From the NCBI GenBank assembly GCA_934255105.1, contig CAKQNH010000272.1, forward strand, positions 1 to 6,587: a stretch of 6,587 bases of DNA, given 5' to 3'. The first letter of the stretch is position 1. The number at the start of each line of letters is the position of its first letter. Positions 1 to 6,034 of this stretch are shown here, piece by piece. Below the pieces are notes generated by a model, which saw only the letters and a list, made by a program, of their open reading frames with translations, ran no database searches and was not told the origin of the DNA. The position numbers were made by a program, and so were the translations under genes. The DNA comes from an uncultured Pirellulaceae bacterium (GTDB taxonomy: Bacteria; Planctomycetota; Planctomycetia; Pirellulales; Pirellulaceae).

Positions 1-594
1 GTCCTTTTCAACGGGCACGTGAGCAATTGCCGACTGCCCACCCAGCAGAACATCCTGCTCTGCGATATCGCTCCCCAACAGCGACCAGTGATCGAGAAGA
101 TCCTGGCCGACCACGGTGTGGCCACGATCGAACAGATGAGCAACGCGCGACGGTTCGCATTTGCCTGCCCTGCTCTGCCGACGTGCGGCCTGGCCGTTAC
201 CGAAAGCGAACGGGCGCTCCCCAGCGTGATCGATGACGTGGAAGCCGAGTTAAATGAACTGGGGCTAGCGGATGAACAGTTCTCCATCCGTATGACCGGT
301 TGCCCCAACGGTTGCGCGCGTCCCTACAATTCGGACATTGGTCTGGTCGGTCGCAGCATGGACGGGAAGACCGGCGAAGGTCGCTACACCATTTTTTTGG
401 GTGGCGGCATGCTGGGAAATCGCATGGCCGCGCTGTTTAAAGATCAGGTGCCACGCAGCGAAATTTCCGCGACGCTACGTCCAGTCTTTGCGCACTTCAA
501 AGAGCACCGCCAGAAAGGCGAGGTCTTTGGTGACTTCTGCCATCGGATAGGCATCGAGGAACTAACACGCATCGCCGAACCCGTCTCCAGCTAA
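1..594 (+). CDS. cysI: Assimilatory sulfite reductase haemoprotein (siroheme/Fe4S4), C-terminal part; 5' end outside window
   Basis: The reading frame is open from base 1, so the gene begins upstream; 197 residues are visible. The family reduces sulfite to sulfide with six electrons in the cytoplasm, using a siroheme bridged to a Fe4S4 cluster. Both cluster motifs are present: C-x5-C (CPALPTC, visible residues 56-62) and C-x3-C (MTGCPNGC, cysteines 101 and 105). They are followed by the conserved ARPYNSDIGLVGR stretch, a GGG(M)LGNR strand and the terminal FGDFCHRIG motif. GCARPY and the LGGGMLGNR stretch look closer to ferredoxin-type (plant/cyanobacterial) sulfite reductases than to E. coli CysI, so the electron donor is uncertain. 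A nitrite reductase is a weaker alternative. The TAA stop (592-594) overlaps the stop of the convergent methyltransferase gene by three bases, leaving no room for a separate terminator. Confidence 0.93.
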   Translation, partial: VLFNGHVSNCRLPTQQNILLCDIAPQQRPVIEKILADHGVATIEQMSNARRFAFACPALPTCGLAVTESERALPSVIDDVEAELNELGLADEQFSIRMTGCPNGCARPYNSDIGLVGRSMDGKTGEGRYTIFLGGGMLGNRMAALFKDQVPRSEISATLRPVFAHFKEHRQKGEVFGDFCHRIGIEELTRIAEPVSS

Positions 595-1397
595 GCATCC
601 TCAGAAGATTTGCTATCGAAGCCGCAGGCTCTGGTAAACCGCCAGAGCTGCGCGGCGATCATGCCTTGGCTGCTAATACGCTCAGCAGTCTTGCGCAGGC
701 CACAACGCTCAATGGCCTTTTGCGAATCGACTAGCTGGCGATTGGCTAACCCAGTTTGCCATCGAAAAAAGGTATGCATGGCCCACAGAAGCAGGTGCGC
801 ACGCGGTCGCTGCCACGCCAACTGAGGAGAGATAAAGTCTATATGCAAGAGCGTCCCATCCTTTCGCAGCCCCGATAACCAAATCGGTAGCTGCTGGGCC
901 AATTCGGATTGGCTGAAGCAATCTAAAAAGAAGGGAGTGACGACCACGTCATACGCATTTTCCTCTGGTGTGTAATTACGTGCATCGATCTGCATAAACC
1001 GGATCGCGCCATCGGGGGCGACTTGCCGTTTACTTCTGGGACGCTTTCTAAGTGAGGTCGCGGCCAGTCGCAATTGCTGGCGGCGCAGCATGGCTGGGCT
1101 GTGATCAACGCTGGTGATCGACCATGGTCTATCGCTTGGTAGAGTCCGTTCGCATGCCGAAGAAAGTTCAGTGGACGGGGTGTGCGTCTCGCAGCCGCAC
1201 CGAACAGCGTACAGTTGCTCCAGCAAACGTCCGTTGCCATCGCCGTAGATCAATAGCCGCTGCCAGACCGGTAGTTGATCGATCAAGGCCACGCGGGCGC
1301 GCTGCAGTTGGTTGCCGAAAACCAGCCACTCCAAACCCTGGTAGCCGCGGGCGAGTCGATCGTAGCCCCGCTGGGAGCGCGCGTTTGAACTGGTCAT
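591..1397 (-). CDS. Class I SAM-dependent methyltransferase
   Basis: A 268-residue protein with a Rossmann-type methyltransferase core. Motif I is LLIYGDGNGRLL (48-59). The ribose-binding acidic residue is probably D98 in SVDHSPAML. An adenine-contact D138 lies in QIDARNY, and motif IV is DVVVTPFFLDCF (150-161), followed by a GLRKDGTLLHIDF strand (176-188). The ATG at 1397 is chosen because it follows the upstream TGA by one base. An ATG at 1469 in the same frame would add 24 cysteine-rich residues lying entirely over the upstream gene's coding sequence. Motif I and the acidic residue are about 45 residues apart, longer than usual, because of a polar insert at about 67-92; a second basic stretch lies at 116-125. 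It is the last gene of the dodecin and UbiA-like unit. The substrate is unknown; a quinone or lipid substrate would fit the neighbour but is inference. Confidence 0.85.
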   Translation of the reverse strand: MTSSNARSQRGYDRLARGYQGLEWLVFGNQLQRARVALIDQLPVWQRLLIYGDGNGRLLEQLYAVRCGCETHTPSTELSSACERTLPSDRPWSITSVDHSPAMLRRQQLRLAATSLRKRPRSKRQVAPDGAIRFMQIDARNYTPEENAYDVVVTPFFLDCFSQSELAQQLPIWLSGLRKDGTLLHIDFISPQLAWQRPRAHLLLWAMHTFFRWQTGLANRQLVDSQKAIERCGLRKTAERISSQGMIAAQLWRFTRACGFDSKSSEDA

Positions 1398-1398
1398 T

Positions 1399-2424
1399 TC
1401 ACAGCCAGCACAATAGCAGCAACGGTGGCGTCCACAATACTGCGTCGACCCAGGCACCGCGCACATCAAACATGGTCGGTGCTATACGCGGGAGCGTTGC
1501 GTTTGAGAGTTGCGGGAAATCGTTGGCCGGCAGTGCCAACGATACCATCAACCCCAGAGCACTTGCAAAAACTGCGATCTCGATGGGTAGTGGCAGGCGC
1601 GCAAAAAGCAGGACCAGCGGAGCGAGCGCGACCAGGAACATAGGCTTACATAACTGGCCGCAGCGCTGCCCCGAGCCAAAGCTACCCCAACCAGGGCGAG
1701 TTGCAATCGAAGGGAAGGCCTGCGCCCGGTCATATTCGCGGTCGAATCTCGCAACTAAAATACAATTCCAGGAAAACAAGACAGCCAACACACAAGTTGT
1801 GGCCACGAGCGGCCAGATCGGTTGGTCAATAATACCCGTAGCCCCAAACGGATATTGCAGATCGGAGGACAACTGAGTCCAAGTGGCCAGTGACACTCCT
1901 AGGGCAAAAAGAACGCCGACCCGCACCTCCTTGGGAATGCACGTTTTGGAATGCTGGGAGCTACCCGAGACGCTCACCCCGAGGGCACTCGCGTCCCGCG
2001 CCCGCTTGGAGGAAAAATGCACGCTGGCACCATACACCAAAACCGCCGATGCTAGTAGCAACCCATTGTGCAACAAATCCGTCGGCAGGTAACGCACCAC
2101 GACCAGAGTGTTAAGCAACAATCCCAGTATCCACAGCCATACGAAAATCCGCCCGTATCGACGGTAGAACCGATGCCGCAGAGTATGGGGCTGTTCCACA
2201 TCCAGTTTGGCAGCGTCGAGCAGGCGGTCAGCCACGTAAATCAGCCAGACCGTTAGCGACAGCGCTATGCTCTCGGGCCATCTAGCGGAACGATTGCAGA
2301 AGACACGCATCAACAATTGCTGCCACGCCGCGGCCACAAACACAGCATCGAGCGACAGAACGTTCGCCCAAGCGGAAAGTGGAACGCCGCCTAGCATGGG
2401 TGCAGGGTGGCTCACTTGCTTCAC
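1399..2424 (-). CDS. UbiA prenyltransferase-like integral membrane protein
   Basis: A 341-residue polytopic membrane protein with about eight or nine hydrophobic segments (roughly 22-40, 53-65, 93-110, 118-135, 168-182, 204-222, 262-276, 280-297, 328-341). Two features suggest a divergent UbiA-type prenyltransferase. A D-x3-D pair lies in [11 protein letters not shown] (60-70), where the first Asp-rich motif would fall. An FDREYD stretch (227-232, a DxExD pattern) sits after the sixth segment, as the second motif does. The first motif is reduced compared with N-D-x2-D-x3-D, so catalysis is unproven. [13 protein letters not shown] (164-176) looks conserved-family-like. The start is GTG at 2424, overlapping the dodecin TGA as GTGA, which suggests translational coupling. 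An ATG at 2397 is an alternative; neither has a clear Shine-Dalgarno sequence. Charged loop 138-168 is probably non-membrane. Confidence 0.7.
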   Translation of the reverse strand: MKQVSHPAPMLGGVPLSAWANVLSLDAVFVAAAWQQLLMRVFCNRSARWPESIALSLTVWLIYVADRLLDAAKLDVEQPHTLRHRFYRRYGRIFVWLWILGLLLNTLVVVRYLPTDLLHNGLLLASAVLVYGASVHFSSKRARDASALGVSVSGSSQHSKTCIPKEVRVGVLFALGVSLATWTQLSSDLQYPFGATGIIDQPIWPLVATTCVLAVLFSWNCILVARFDREYDRAQAFPSIATRPGWGSFGSGQRCGQLCKPMFLVALAPLVLLFARLPLPIEIAVFASALGLMVSLALPANDFPQLSNATLPRIAPTMFDVRGAWVDAVLWTPPLLLLCWL

Positions 2425-2630
2425 GATTCGAGCTTGAAGCCGATCTTGACCGTGACTTGCCAGTGAGCGACTTTGCCATCGGCGATAGCGCCACGAGTTT
2501 CGCTTACTTCGAACCAGCTCATATCGCGAATCGATCGCGCGGCCTGGGCTAACGCATTGGCGACAGCCTCTTCGATAGAGGTCGGCGAGGTGCCCACGAT
2601 TTCAATTTTCTTATAGACGTGCTCAGACAT
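2421..2630 (-). CDS. Dodecin family flavin-binding protein
   Basis: A 69-residue protein matching the dodecin family along its whole length: the start [20 protein letters not shown], the WFEVSETRG strand and the end QVTVKIGF. Dodecins form hollow dodecamers that bind flavins (FMN or riboflavin derivatives, and in some bacteria CoA), thought to act as flavin storage or scavenging. Residues equivalent to the known ligand contacts are present: W39, which stacks on the isoalloxazine; R46; and Q58. The ATG at 2630 is preceded by AGGAG seven bases upstream, the best ribosome-binding site in the window. It is the first gene of a unit in which its TGA overlaps the GTG start of the UbiA-like gene. It is divergent from the Rieske gene across a 303-bp intergenic region. 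Confidence 0.95.
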   Translation of the reverse strand: MSEHVYKKIEIVGTSPTSIEEAVANALAQAARSIRDMSWFEVSETRGAIADGKVAHWQVTVKIGFKLES

Positions 2631-2631
2631 G

Positions 2632-2642
2632 ATTCACTCCTG
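2632..2642 (-). promoter_or_regulatory. Ribosome-binding site of the dodecin gene
   Basis: Read on the minus strand, the sequence before the dodecin ATG is GCAGGAGTGAATC. The AGGAG core is at good spacing (about seven bases). It is the only strong Shine-Dalgarno sequence in the window and supports the start at 2630. Confidence 0.7.
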
Positions 2643-2828
2643 CATAGTGGTCGGTTCTTGGCTTTGTATACCTCTAAGTGTAGAATGATCGCGAGCATGA
2701 TGCTAGTCGAGACCATGCACGGTGAATTTGGCCGCGACCTCGACGAAGCCAGCATGTTCTCCATTTTGCACTCAAATTCCGTTAACATCGGGCCAACAAT
2801 ACCTGTCAATAACTGTCGCAGGTATTTG
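2643..2828. other. Divergent intergenic region, left part, no gene seen
   Basis: Together with the palindrome to its right, this fills the 303 bases between the divergent dodecin and Rieske genes. It must contain the dodecin promoter and possibly the Rieske promoter. On the minus strand TATACA (within GGTATACAAAG, about 2664-2674) is a possible -10 element, but no convincing -35 accompanies it. A plus-strand open frame here has no recognisable protein features. A small inverted pair (ACCTG 2801-2805, CAGGT 2819-2823) lies just before the large palindrome. Confidence 0.4.
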
Positions 2829-2892
2829 GTAGCCGAAGTCGCCAGACTTTGGAAAAACTAAGCGGATTCCAAAATCTGGCGACTTCGGCTAC
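2829..2892. repeat. Large imperfect palindrome (26-bp arms) in the divergent promoter region
   Basis: The left arm 2829-2854 (begins GTAGCCGAAGTCGCCAGA) is the reverse complement of the right arm 2867-2892 (ends TCTGGCGACTTCGGCTAC). The single mismatch is C2847 opposite A2874. The loop is 12 bases (2855-2866). Pairing may resume further out: ACTGTCG 2812-2818 complements CGACAGT 2892-2898, with 10 unpaired bases only on the left. The element lies between divergent genes, so it is unlikely to be a terminator for either. It resembles dispersed REP/MITE-like palindromes. That this family recurs in planctomycete genomes is recollection, not shown here. Confidence 0.9.
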
Positions 2893-2933
2893 GACAGTAA
2901 CTCATTCACAATGCTTACCTGTAAAAAATAGCC

Positions 2934-3242
2934 ATGCCGACGTTGATCAAAGTAGCCGATGTTTCTTCAATAGCTCCAGGCGAAAGCATGTTGGTTGAAG
3001 CCGATGGGCAGTTTCTAGCGTTGTTTAACGTGGACGGAACCTTCTATGCCATCGACGACGCATGTCCGCACCAAGGCGCATCGCTGAGCGAAGGGGAGGT
3101 TCGAGGCTGTGTGGTCGTTTGCCCCTGGCATGGCTGGGAGTATGACGTTACCGATGGGAAACTGCTAGTTCCGCCGGGTGCTCTGCACGCAACAACCTAT
3201 CGTGTGGTGGTGCAGGGTGGCGATATCTTAGTCGAGGTGTGA
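2934..3242 (+). CDS. Rieske [2Fe-2S] ferredoxin (NirD / dioxygenase-ferredoxin type)
   Basis: A 102-residue soluble Rieske domain. The cluster ligands are present as C44-x-H46 (ACPHQGASLSEG) and C63-x2-H66 (CPWHGWEYDVTDG), the usual C-x-H and C-x2-H pattern with normal spacing. There is no signal peptide or membrane anchor, so it should be cytoplasmic. Proteins of this size carry electrons to ring-hydroxylating oxygenases or act as small subunits of nitrite reductases. No oxygenase or nitrite reductase large subunit is in the window, so its partner is unknown. The sulfite reductase is a distant candidate only. The ATG at 2934 follows an A-rich stretch (GTAAAAAATAGCC) without a clear Shine-Dalgarno sequence. 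The TGA stop (3240-3242) is followed by the 3259-3399 dyad repeat, and the next gene is convergent. Confidence 0.93.
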   Translation: MPTLIKVADVSSIAPGESMLVEADGQFLALFNVDGTFYAIDDACPHQGASLSEGEVRGCVVVCPWHGWEYDVTDGKLLVPPGALHATTYRVVVQGGDILVEV

Positions 3243-3258
3243 CTAACACCCAGGCAAC

Positions 3259-3284
3259 ATAGTCGTTGATCGCTCCGCCGATCA
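3259..3284. repeat. Left arm of a palindromic repeat with two alternative right arms
   Basis: This 26-base arm (contains AGTCGTTGATCGCTCCGCC) is the reverse complement of two downstream copies. Bases 3262-3284 match 3344-3366 perfectly over 23 bases. Bases 3259-3284 match 3374-3399 with one mismatch. It starts 17 bases after the Rieske stop, so a hairpin formed in the Rieske transcript could act as a terminator, although the loop is 59 or 89 bases and no T-tract follows. Confidence 0.88.
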
Positions 3285-3340
3285 GATGTTTGGCCTTCCG
3301 ACTGTACTTTGATGCAGCCGATGTGTCATGAACGCAAGAG

Positions 3341-3399
3341 CAATGATCGGCGGAGCGATCAACGACATATCAATGATAGGCGGAGCGATCAACGACTAT
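3341..3399. repeat. Tandem pair of right arms (30-bp period) abutting the cupin stop codon
   Basis: Copy 1 (3341-3366) and copy 2 (3371-3396, extending to 3399) share the 26-base core (contains GGCGGAGCGATCAACGAC) except for C3348 versus A3378. Their starts are 30 bases apart with CATAT-like filler between. Copy 2 ends on the base before the cupin TAG (3400-3402). Each can pair with the single left arm 3259-3284, so two mutually exclusive foldbacks are possible. Located between convergent genes, the element may end transcription in both directions. Confidence 0.88.
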
Positions 3400-3738
3400 C
3401 TACTCAGATTTTTTGCGCAACACAATCGTTACCAGCAGCGAAGAATCGCTGACGGCCTCCAAGGCGTGTAGTTCGGCCGAGTTGAGATATATCAGGTCTC
3501 CAGGGCGCAGAATCACTACGCCCCGAGGGGCAGTGAAATTGACCTCCCCTTCTAAGCACTGGACAGTGATGTCGCTGGGTGCCTTGTGCTCCGCAATTTT
3601 CTTGCCCGCCGGAAGAACTAATCGTAGGCATTCGATGTGTTCAGTTTTGAACAGCGTTTGCGTTTTGGTCTCAGCCAGCTTGTCGGCCAGTGGTCGAATG
3701 TCGATTATTTCGCCAGGTTGAGCGTGGGGGATGGCCAT
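3400..3738 (-). CDS. Small single-domain cupin with degenerate metal site
   Basis: A 112-residue protein with one cupin barrel. Motif 1 is LPAGKKIAEHKAPSDITVQCLEGEVNF (42-68) and motif 2 is RPGDLIYLNSAELHALEA (78-95). Aligned on the LEG turn, only the first motif-1 histidine (H51) is kept. The second histidine is A53 and the glutamate is I57, while the motif-2 histidine (H91) is present. A standard 3-His/1-Glu metal centre is therefore not possible, and a sensory, binding or structural role is more likely than a dioxygenase. The family of short cupins with EHKAP-x-x-ITVQ is, as I recall, common beside respiratory genes. The ATG at 3738 lies inside the ATPase gene (34-base overlap) and is preceded by AAGAGAGATCC, a weak ribosome-binding site. 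This suggests coupling to the ATPase. The stop abuts an inverted repeat. Confidence 0.85.
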   Translation of the reverse strand: MAIPHAQPGEIIDIRPLADKLAETKTQTLFKTEHIECLRLVLPAGKKIAEHKAPSDITVQCLEGEVNFTAPRGVVILRPGDLIYLNSAELHALEAVSDSSLLVTIVLRKKSE

Positions 3739-5861
3739 GGATCTCTCTTAGGTCTGGAGGAGGATTGACCGCTGCTTGCGCGGAGGGTCACAGTTAGGCT
3801 TGAGGCCAGCATCAGCAGCGCGGCAGCGATGGGGTGCAACCACCCCAAGGCCGCCAGGGACATACCGATTGTATTGTAAGAGGCGGCAAATGCTAGGTTG
3901 CTGCGGATGGTGGTGCGGACTCGTCGGCTCATCGCCAAAGCCTCGACGAGCGAGTTGAAATCGCGCCGCGTCCAAATAATGTCCGCCGTCTCACCGGCAA
4001 AATCAGTGCCCCAAGCCGCCGCGAGTCCGACGTCAGCAGTGGCCAACGCCTGCGCATCGTTAAAGCCATCCCCCACAAACAGAACGCGATGCTTGCGTTT
4101 CAACTGCTCGACAAACTGGCTCTTTTGAGTTGAACTCATCGCGCCGCGCTGGATGTCCGCCGGTATCGCGTCGACTCTCGATTGAGCATCGCCGGATAGC
4201 ACCACCGTTTTGATCCGCTGTCGACGCAGGGCGGCAAACATCTCGAGCAACTCGCCGGGTATGGTCTCCGCCAGTTCGATGCGGGCTACCAACTGGGAAT
4301 CGAACAGGACATCCAGTCGGGCGACGTGCGCGCTTACATTTGTTGAGGTCGCAGGAGTCGCTGTTGCTAATGGTGTTGTTGCATCAGATGTCGTTGCGCC
4401 AGGTACGGCAGAGCTGACAATTTGCACTCTCAGCAAAGTACCGTTCTGGCCCTGCTCGACAGTCGCTGCAATTCCTCGTCCAGCCAACATGCTTACGTCG
4501 CGCACTCGATAATGCTGGTCTGCTTCCTCGAAGCTAAAGCCACGCCGCAGGGCTACGGCAAACGGATGATCGCTCGTGCATTCCACGGCTGCGACAATGG
4601 ATCGAATGGTATCTAGAGACCAATCCACGCCCGGCACAAGGTGATAGTGAGGAGTGTAGGATTCGCTGGCTGTAAGCGTCCCAGTCTTGTCGAAGCAGAC
4701 ACAGTCCACGGCGGCCAGCGACAATACGGCGTCGCCATGTTTGGGGATCAGCCCAAGCTTGGCAGATTGCGCGAGCGCGGTCCAAACCGCGATGGGCGTG
4801 GCTAGGCCCAGTGCGCATGGACAGGCGACCAATAACACCGCCGAAGCATTCAAGAAGGCATGATTCCAATGCCCCATCCAGCCCCAGATCAATAGCGTCG
4901 ATAGGGCCACGCTGACCACCAGCGGTAGAAACCAAGTGGCAATGCGTTGGGCCGAAGTCTCGATGGCCGTGGGAGTCTTGCGCGCGGATGCTACCGCACG
5001 ATGAATGTGGTCGATCAGCCGATCGTCACCACTGCGGGTCGCCCGCACGGCCAGCTCCGCATCGATGCAGATCGTGGCCGCCGATACGATTTGCCCCGGA
5101 CCGCGCGCGACCGCGAACGACTCACCTGTAAGTGCCGACTCGCGCACCAGTGCTGTTCCACTGTGGACAACTCCATCGACTGGAATCATTTGTCCAGGAT
5201 AGATCACCACGGTTTGTCCGGGACGGATGCTGGCTACCGCCACAGCGGCTACTGTTCCGTCGGGCTGAAGCAGATTGGCGGACAAGGCCGAGTCGTTATC
5301 GGCGTCCAGTTTGGCTGTGACCGTCTCGCGGACTCGCGTTTTCAAACGTTGCCCAAGTGCGTACACGATCAGCAGCACACAGATAACTTCAAAGTAGACG
5401 GCACCGCTGCCGTGAACCACGGAAGCGATGGAATATCCCAAGGCACCCAGCATGGCTAGCATGATCAGTGTTTCCATGGCCGCCTGTCGCCGCCGCGCGG
5501 CCTGCCATGTGCCACTGACTAGATTCATGCCCAGCAGCAAACACACGCCGCAGGTAATAGCGATCAACAGTGTTTGCAGCCACCAGCGCACTTCAGGACC
5601 GAGCTCGTCCAGGCTGCCCGCGAAGCCATTGTCGCCCGTGATATTGATCACCAGCGTGACAGTCATCGCAATCCCAGTTAAATAGATCGCCAGCAAGAGC
5701 CGCATCCAAACCCAGGGGCTCTCCGTGGCGCGCATCGCGCCAGCCACCCCTGTTGTACTAGATCCACAGCACGCGGGCATGTCTCTCGTAGCGTCGCCGT
5801 CGGGCGCACGCGAGGAGCAGGTTAGGACGGGGAGCGAATTGGCATGCATACTGGCTGACAT
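3705..5861 (-). CDS. Copper-transporting P1B-type ATPase (Cu+ exporter type, CcoI/CopA-like)
   Basis: 718 residues from the ATG at 5861. All P-type landmarks are in order: TGES actuator loop (245-248), CPC in the transport helix (VACPCALGLATP, 345-356), phosphorylated D391 in DKTGTLT, SDHP (430-433) with GRGI for nucleotide binding, and GDGFNDAQAL hinge (597-606). The late helices carry YN (662-663) and MLASS (684-688), matching the YN and MxxSS Cu+ ligands of the P1B-1 group. No GMxCxxC metal-binding domain is seen. A CC pair (31-32, MPACCG) and a lone C15 lie in the short N-terminal region. The nucleotide domain has a Thr/Ala/Pro-rich insert at about 485-514. The frame is open up to a TTG at 5969 through a five-fold REHSI repeat, so the start is uncertain; ATG 5849 is another choice. 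The position between a cytochrome c and a cupin suggests copper delivery for an oxidase, which is inference. Confidence 0.92.
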   Translation of the reverse strand: MSASMHANSLPVLTCSSRAPDGDATRDMPACCGSSTTGVAGAMRATESPWVWMRLLLAIYLTGIAMTVTLVINITGDNGFAGSLDELGPEVRWWLQTLLIAITCGVCLLLGMNLVSGTWQAARRRQAAMETLIMLAMLGALGYSIASVVHGSGAVYFEVICVLLIVYALGQRLKTRVRETVTAKLDADNDSALSANLLQPDGTVAAVAVASIRPGQTVVIYPGQMIPVDGVVHSGTALVRESALTGESFAVARGPGQIVSAATICIDAELAVRATRSGDDRLIDHIHRAVASARKTPTAIETSAQRIATWFLPLVVSVALSTLLIWGWMGHWNHAFLNASAVLLVACPCALGLATPIAVWTALAQSAKLGLIPKHGDAVLSLAAVDCVCFDKTGTLTASESYTPHYHLVPGVDWSLDTIRSIVAAVECTSDHPFAVALRRGFSFEEADQHYRVRDVSMLAGRGIAATVEQGQNGTLLRVQIVSSAVPGATTSDATTPLATATPATSTNVSAHVARLDVLFDSQLVARIELAETIPGELLEMFAALRRQRIKTVVLSGDAQSRVDAIPADIQRGAMSSTQKSQFVEQLKRKHRVLFVGDGFNDAQALATADVGLAAAWGTDFAGETADIIWTRRDFNSLVEALAMSRRVRTTIRSNLAFAASYNTIGMSLAALGWLHPIAAALLMLASSLTVTLRASSGQSSSRPKRDPWPSPTLNLAK

Positions 5862-5865
5862 CTCT

Positions 5866-5940
5866 CTAATGCTGTGTTCTCTAATGCTGTGTTCTCTAAT
5901 GCTGTGTTCTCTAATGCTGTGTTCTCTAATGCTGTGTTCT
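5866..5940. repeat. Five perfect 15-bp tandem repeats at the ATPase 5' end
   Basis: The unit CTAATGCTGTGTTCT (plus strand) occurs five times without change at 5866-5880, 5881-5895, 5896-5910, 5911-5925 and 5926-5940; CTA at 5941-5943 begins a broken sixth copy. On the minus strand each unit reads Arg-Glu-His-Ser-Ile in the ATPase frame. It ends four bases before the ATG at 5861, and its last bases help form AGAGAG next to that ATG. It is either an untranslated leader or an N-terminal extension if the TTG at 5969 is used. The perfect identity suggests recent expansion. Confidence 0.97.
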
Positions 5941-5950
5941 CTAGGGGCAT

Positions 5951-5965
5951 ATAGCCCAGAGGGCG
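5951..5965 (-). repeat. Inverted single copy of the 43-bp array half-unit
   Basis: The reverse complement of these bases, CGCCCTCTGGGCTAT, differs at one base from CGCCCTCCGGGCTAT at 6036-6050, 6079-6093 and 6122-6136. It therefore sits in the opposite orientation to the array, about 70 bases away. It could pair with any array copy as a long-range stem. It overlaps the optional TTG-start leader of the ATPase frame. Confidence 0.75.
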
Positions 5966-6034
5966 GCAAATCTTAGCTGAACTTGCTGGGGGTGGTATGA
6001 TCCTGAGGATTTATGGAGTTAGGTTGATTATGTG
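5966..6034. other. Spacer between the inverted relic and the 43-bp array
   Basis: These 69 bases form the only repeat-free stretch between the cytochrome and ATPase genes. If the ATPase has its own promoter it probably lies here. On the minus strand the sequence is AT-richer than its surroundings (CACATAATCAACC, CCATAAATCC), but no convincing -35/-10 pair can be assigned. Confidence 0.3.

Noticed and set aside
1395..1469. Upstream ATG start for the methyltransferase
   Set aside because: It would add 24 Cys-rich residues wholly inside the upstream gene. The ATG at 1397, one base after that gene's stop, fits coupling better and begins just before the conserved GYDRLARGY.
1124..1876. Long plus-strand open frame of 250 codons
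   Set aside because: It lies antisense to the methyltransferase and the UbiA-like gene, both with clear protein features. Its own product is Arg/Ser-rich with no recognisable motif, typical of a GC-rich shadow frame.
2619..2861. Plus-strand open frame of 80 codons in the dodecin-Rieske intergenic region
   Set aside because: Its start lies over the dodecin start, it ends inside the palindrome, there is no ribosome-binding site, and no family features are visible.
3285..3343. Small RNA or riboswitch inside the convergent dyad
   Set aside because: The 59 bases between the arms show no strong internal stem or known riboswitch motif by eye.
4947..5459. Plus-strand open frame of 170 codons inside the ATPase
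   Set aside because: It is fully antisense to conserved P-type ATPase coding sequence, and the composition shows no domain.
5866..5940. Phase-variable frameshift switch
   Set aside because: A 15-base unit is a multiple of three, so copy-number change cannot shift the ATPase frame. Only length or spacing effects are possible.
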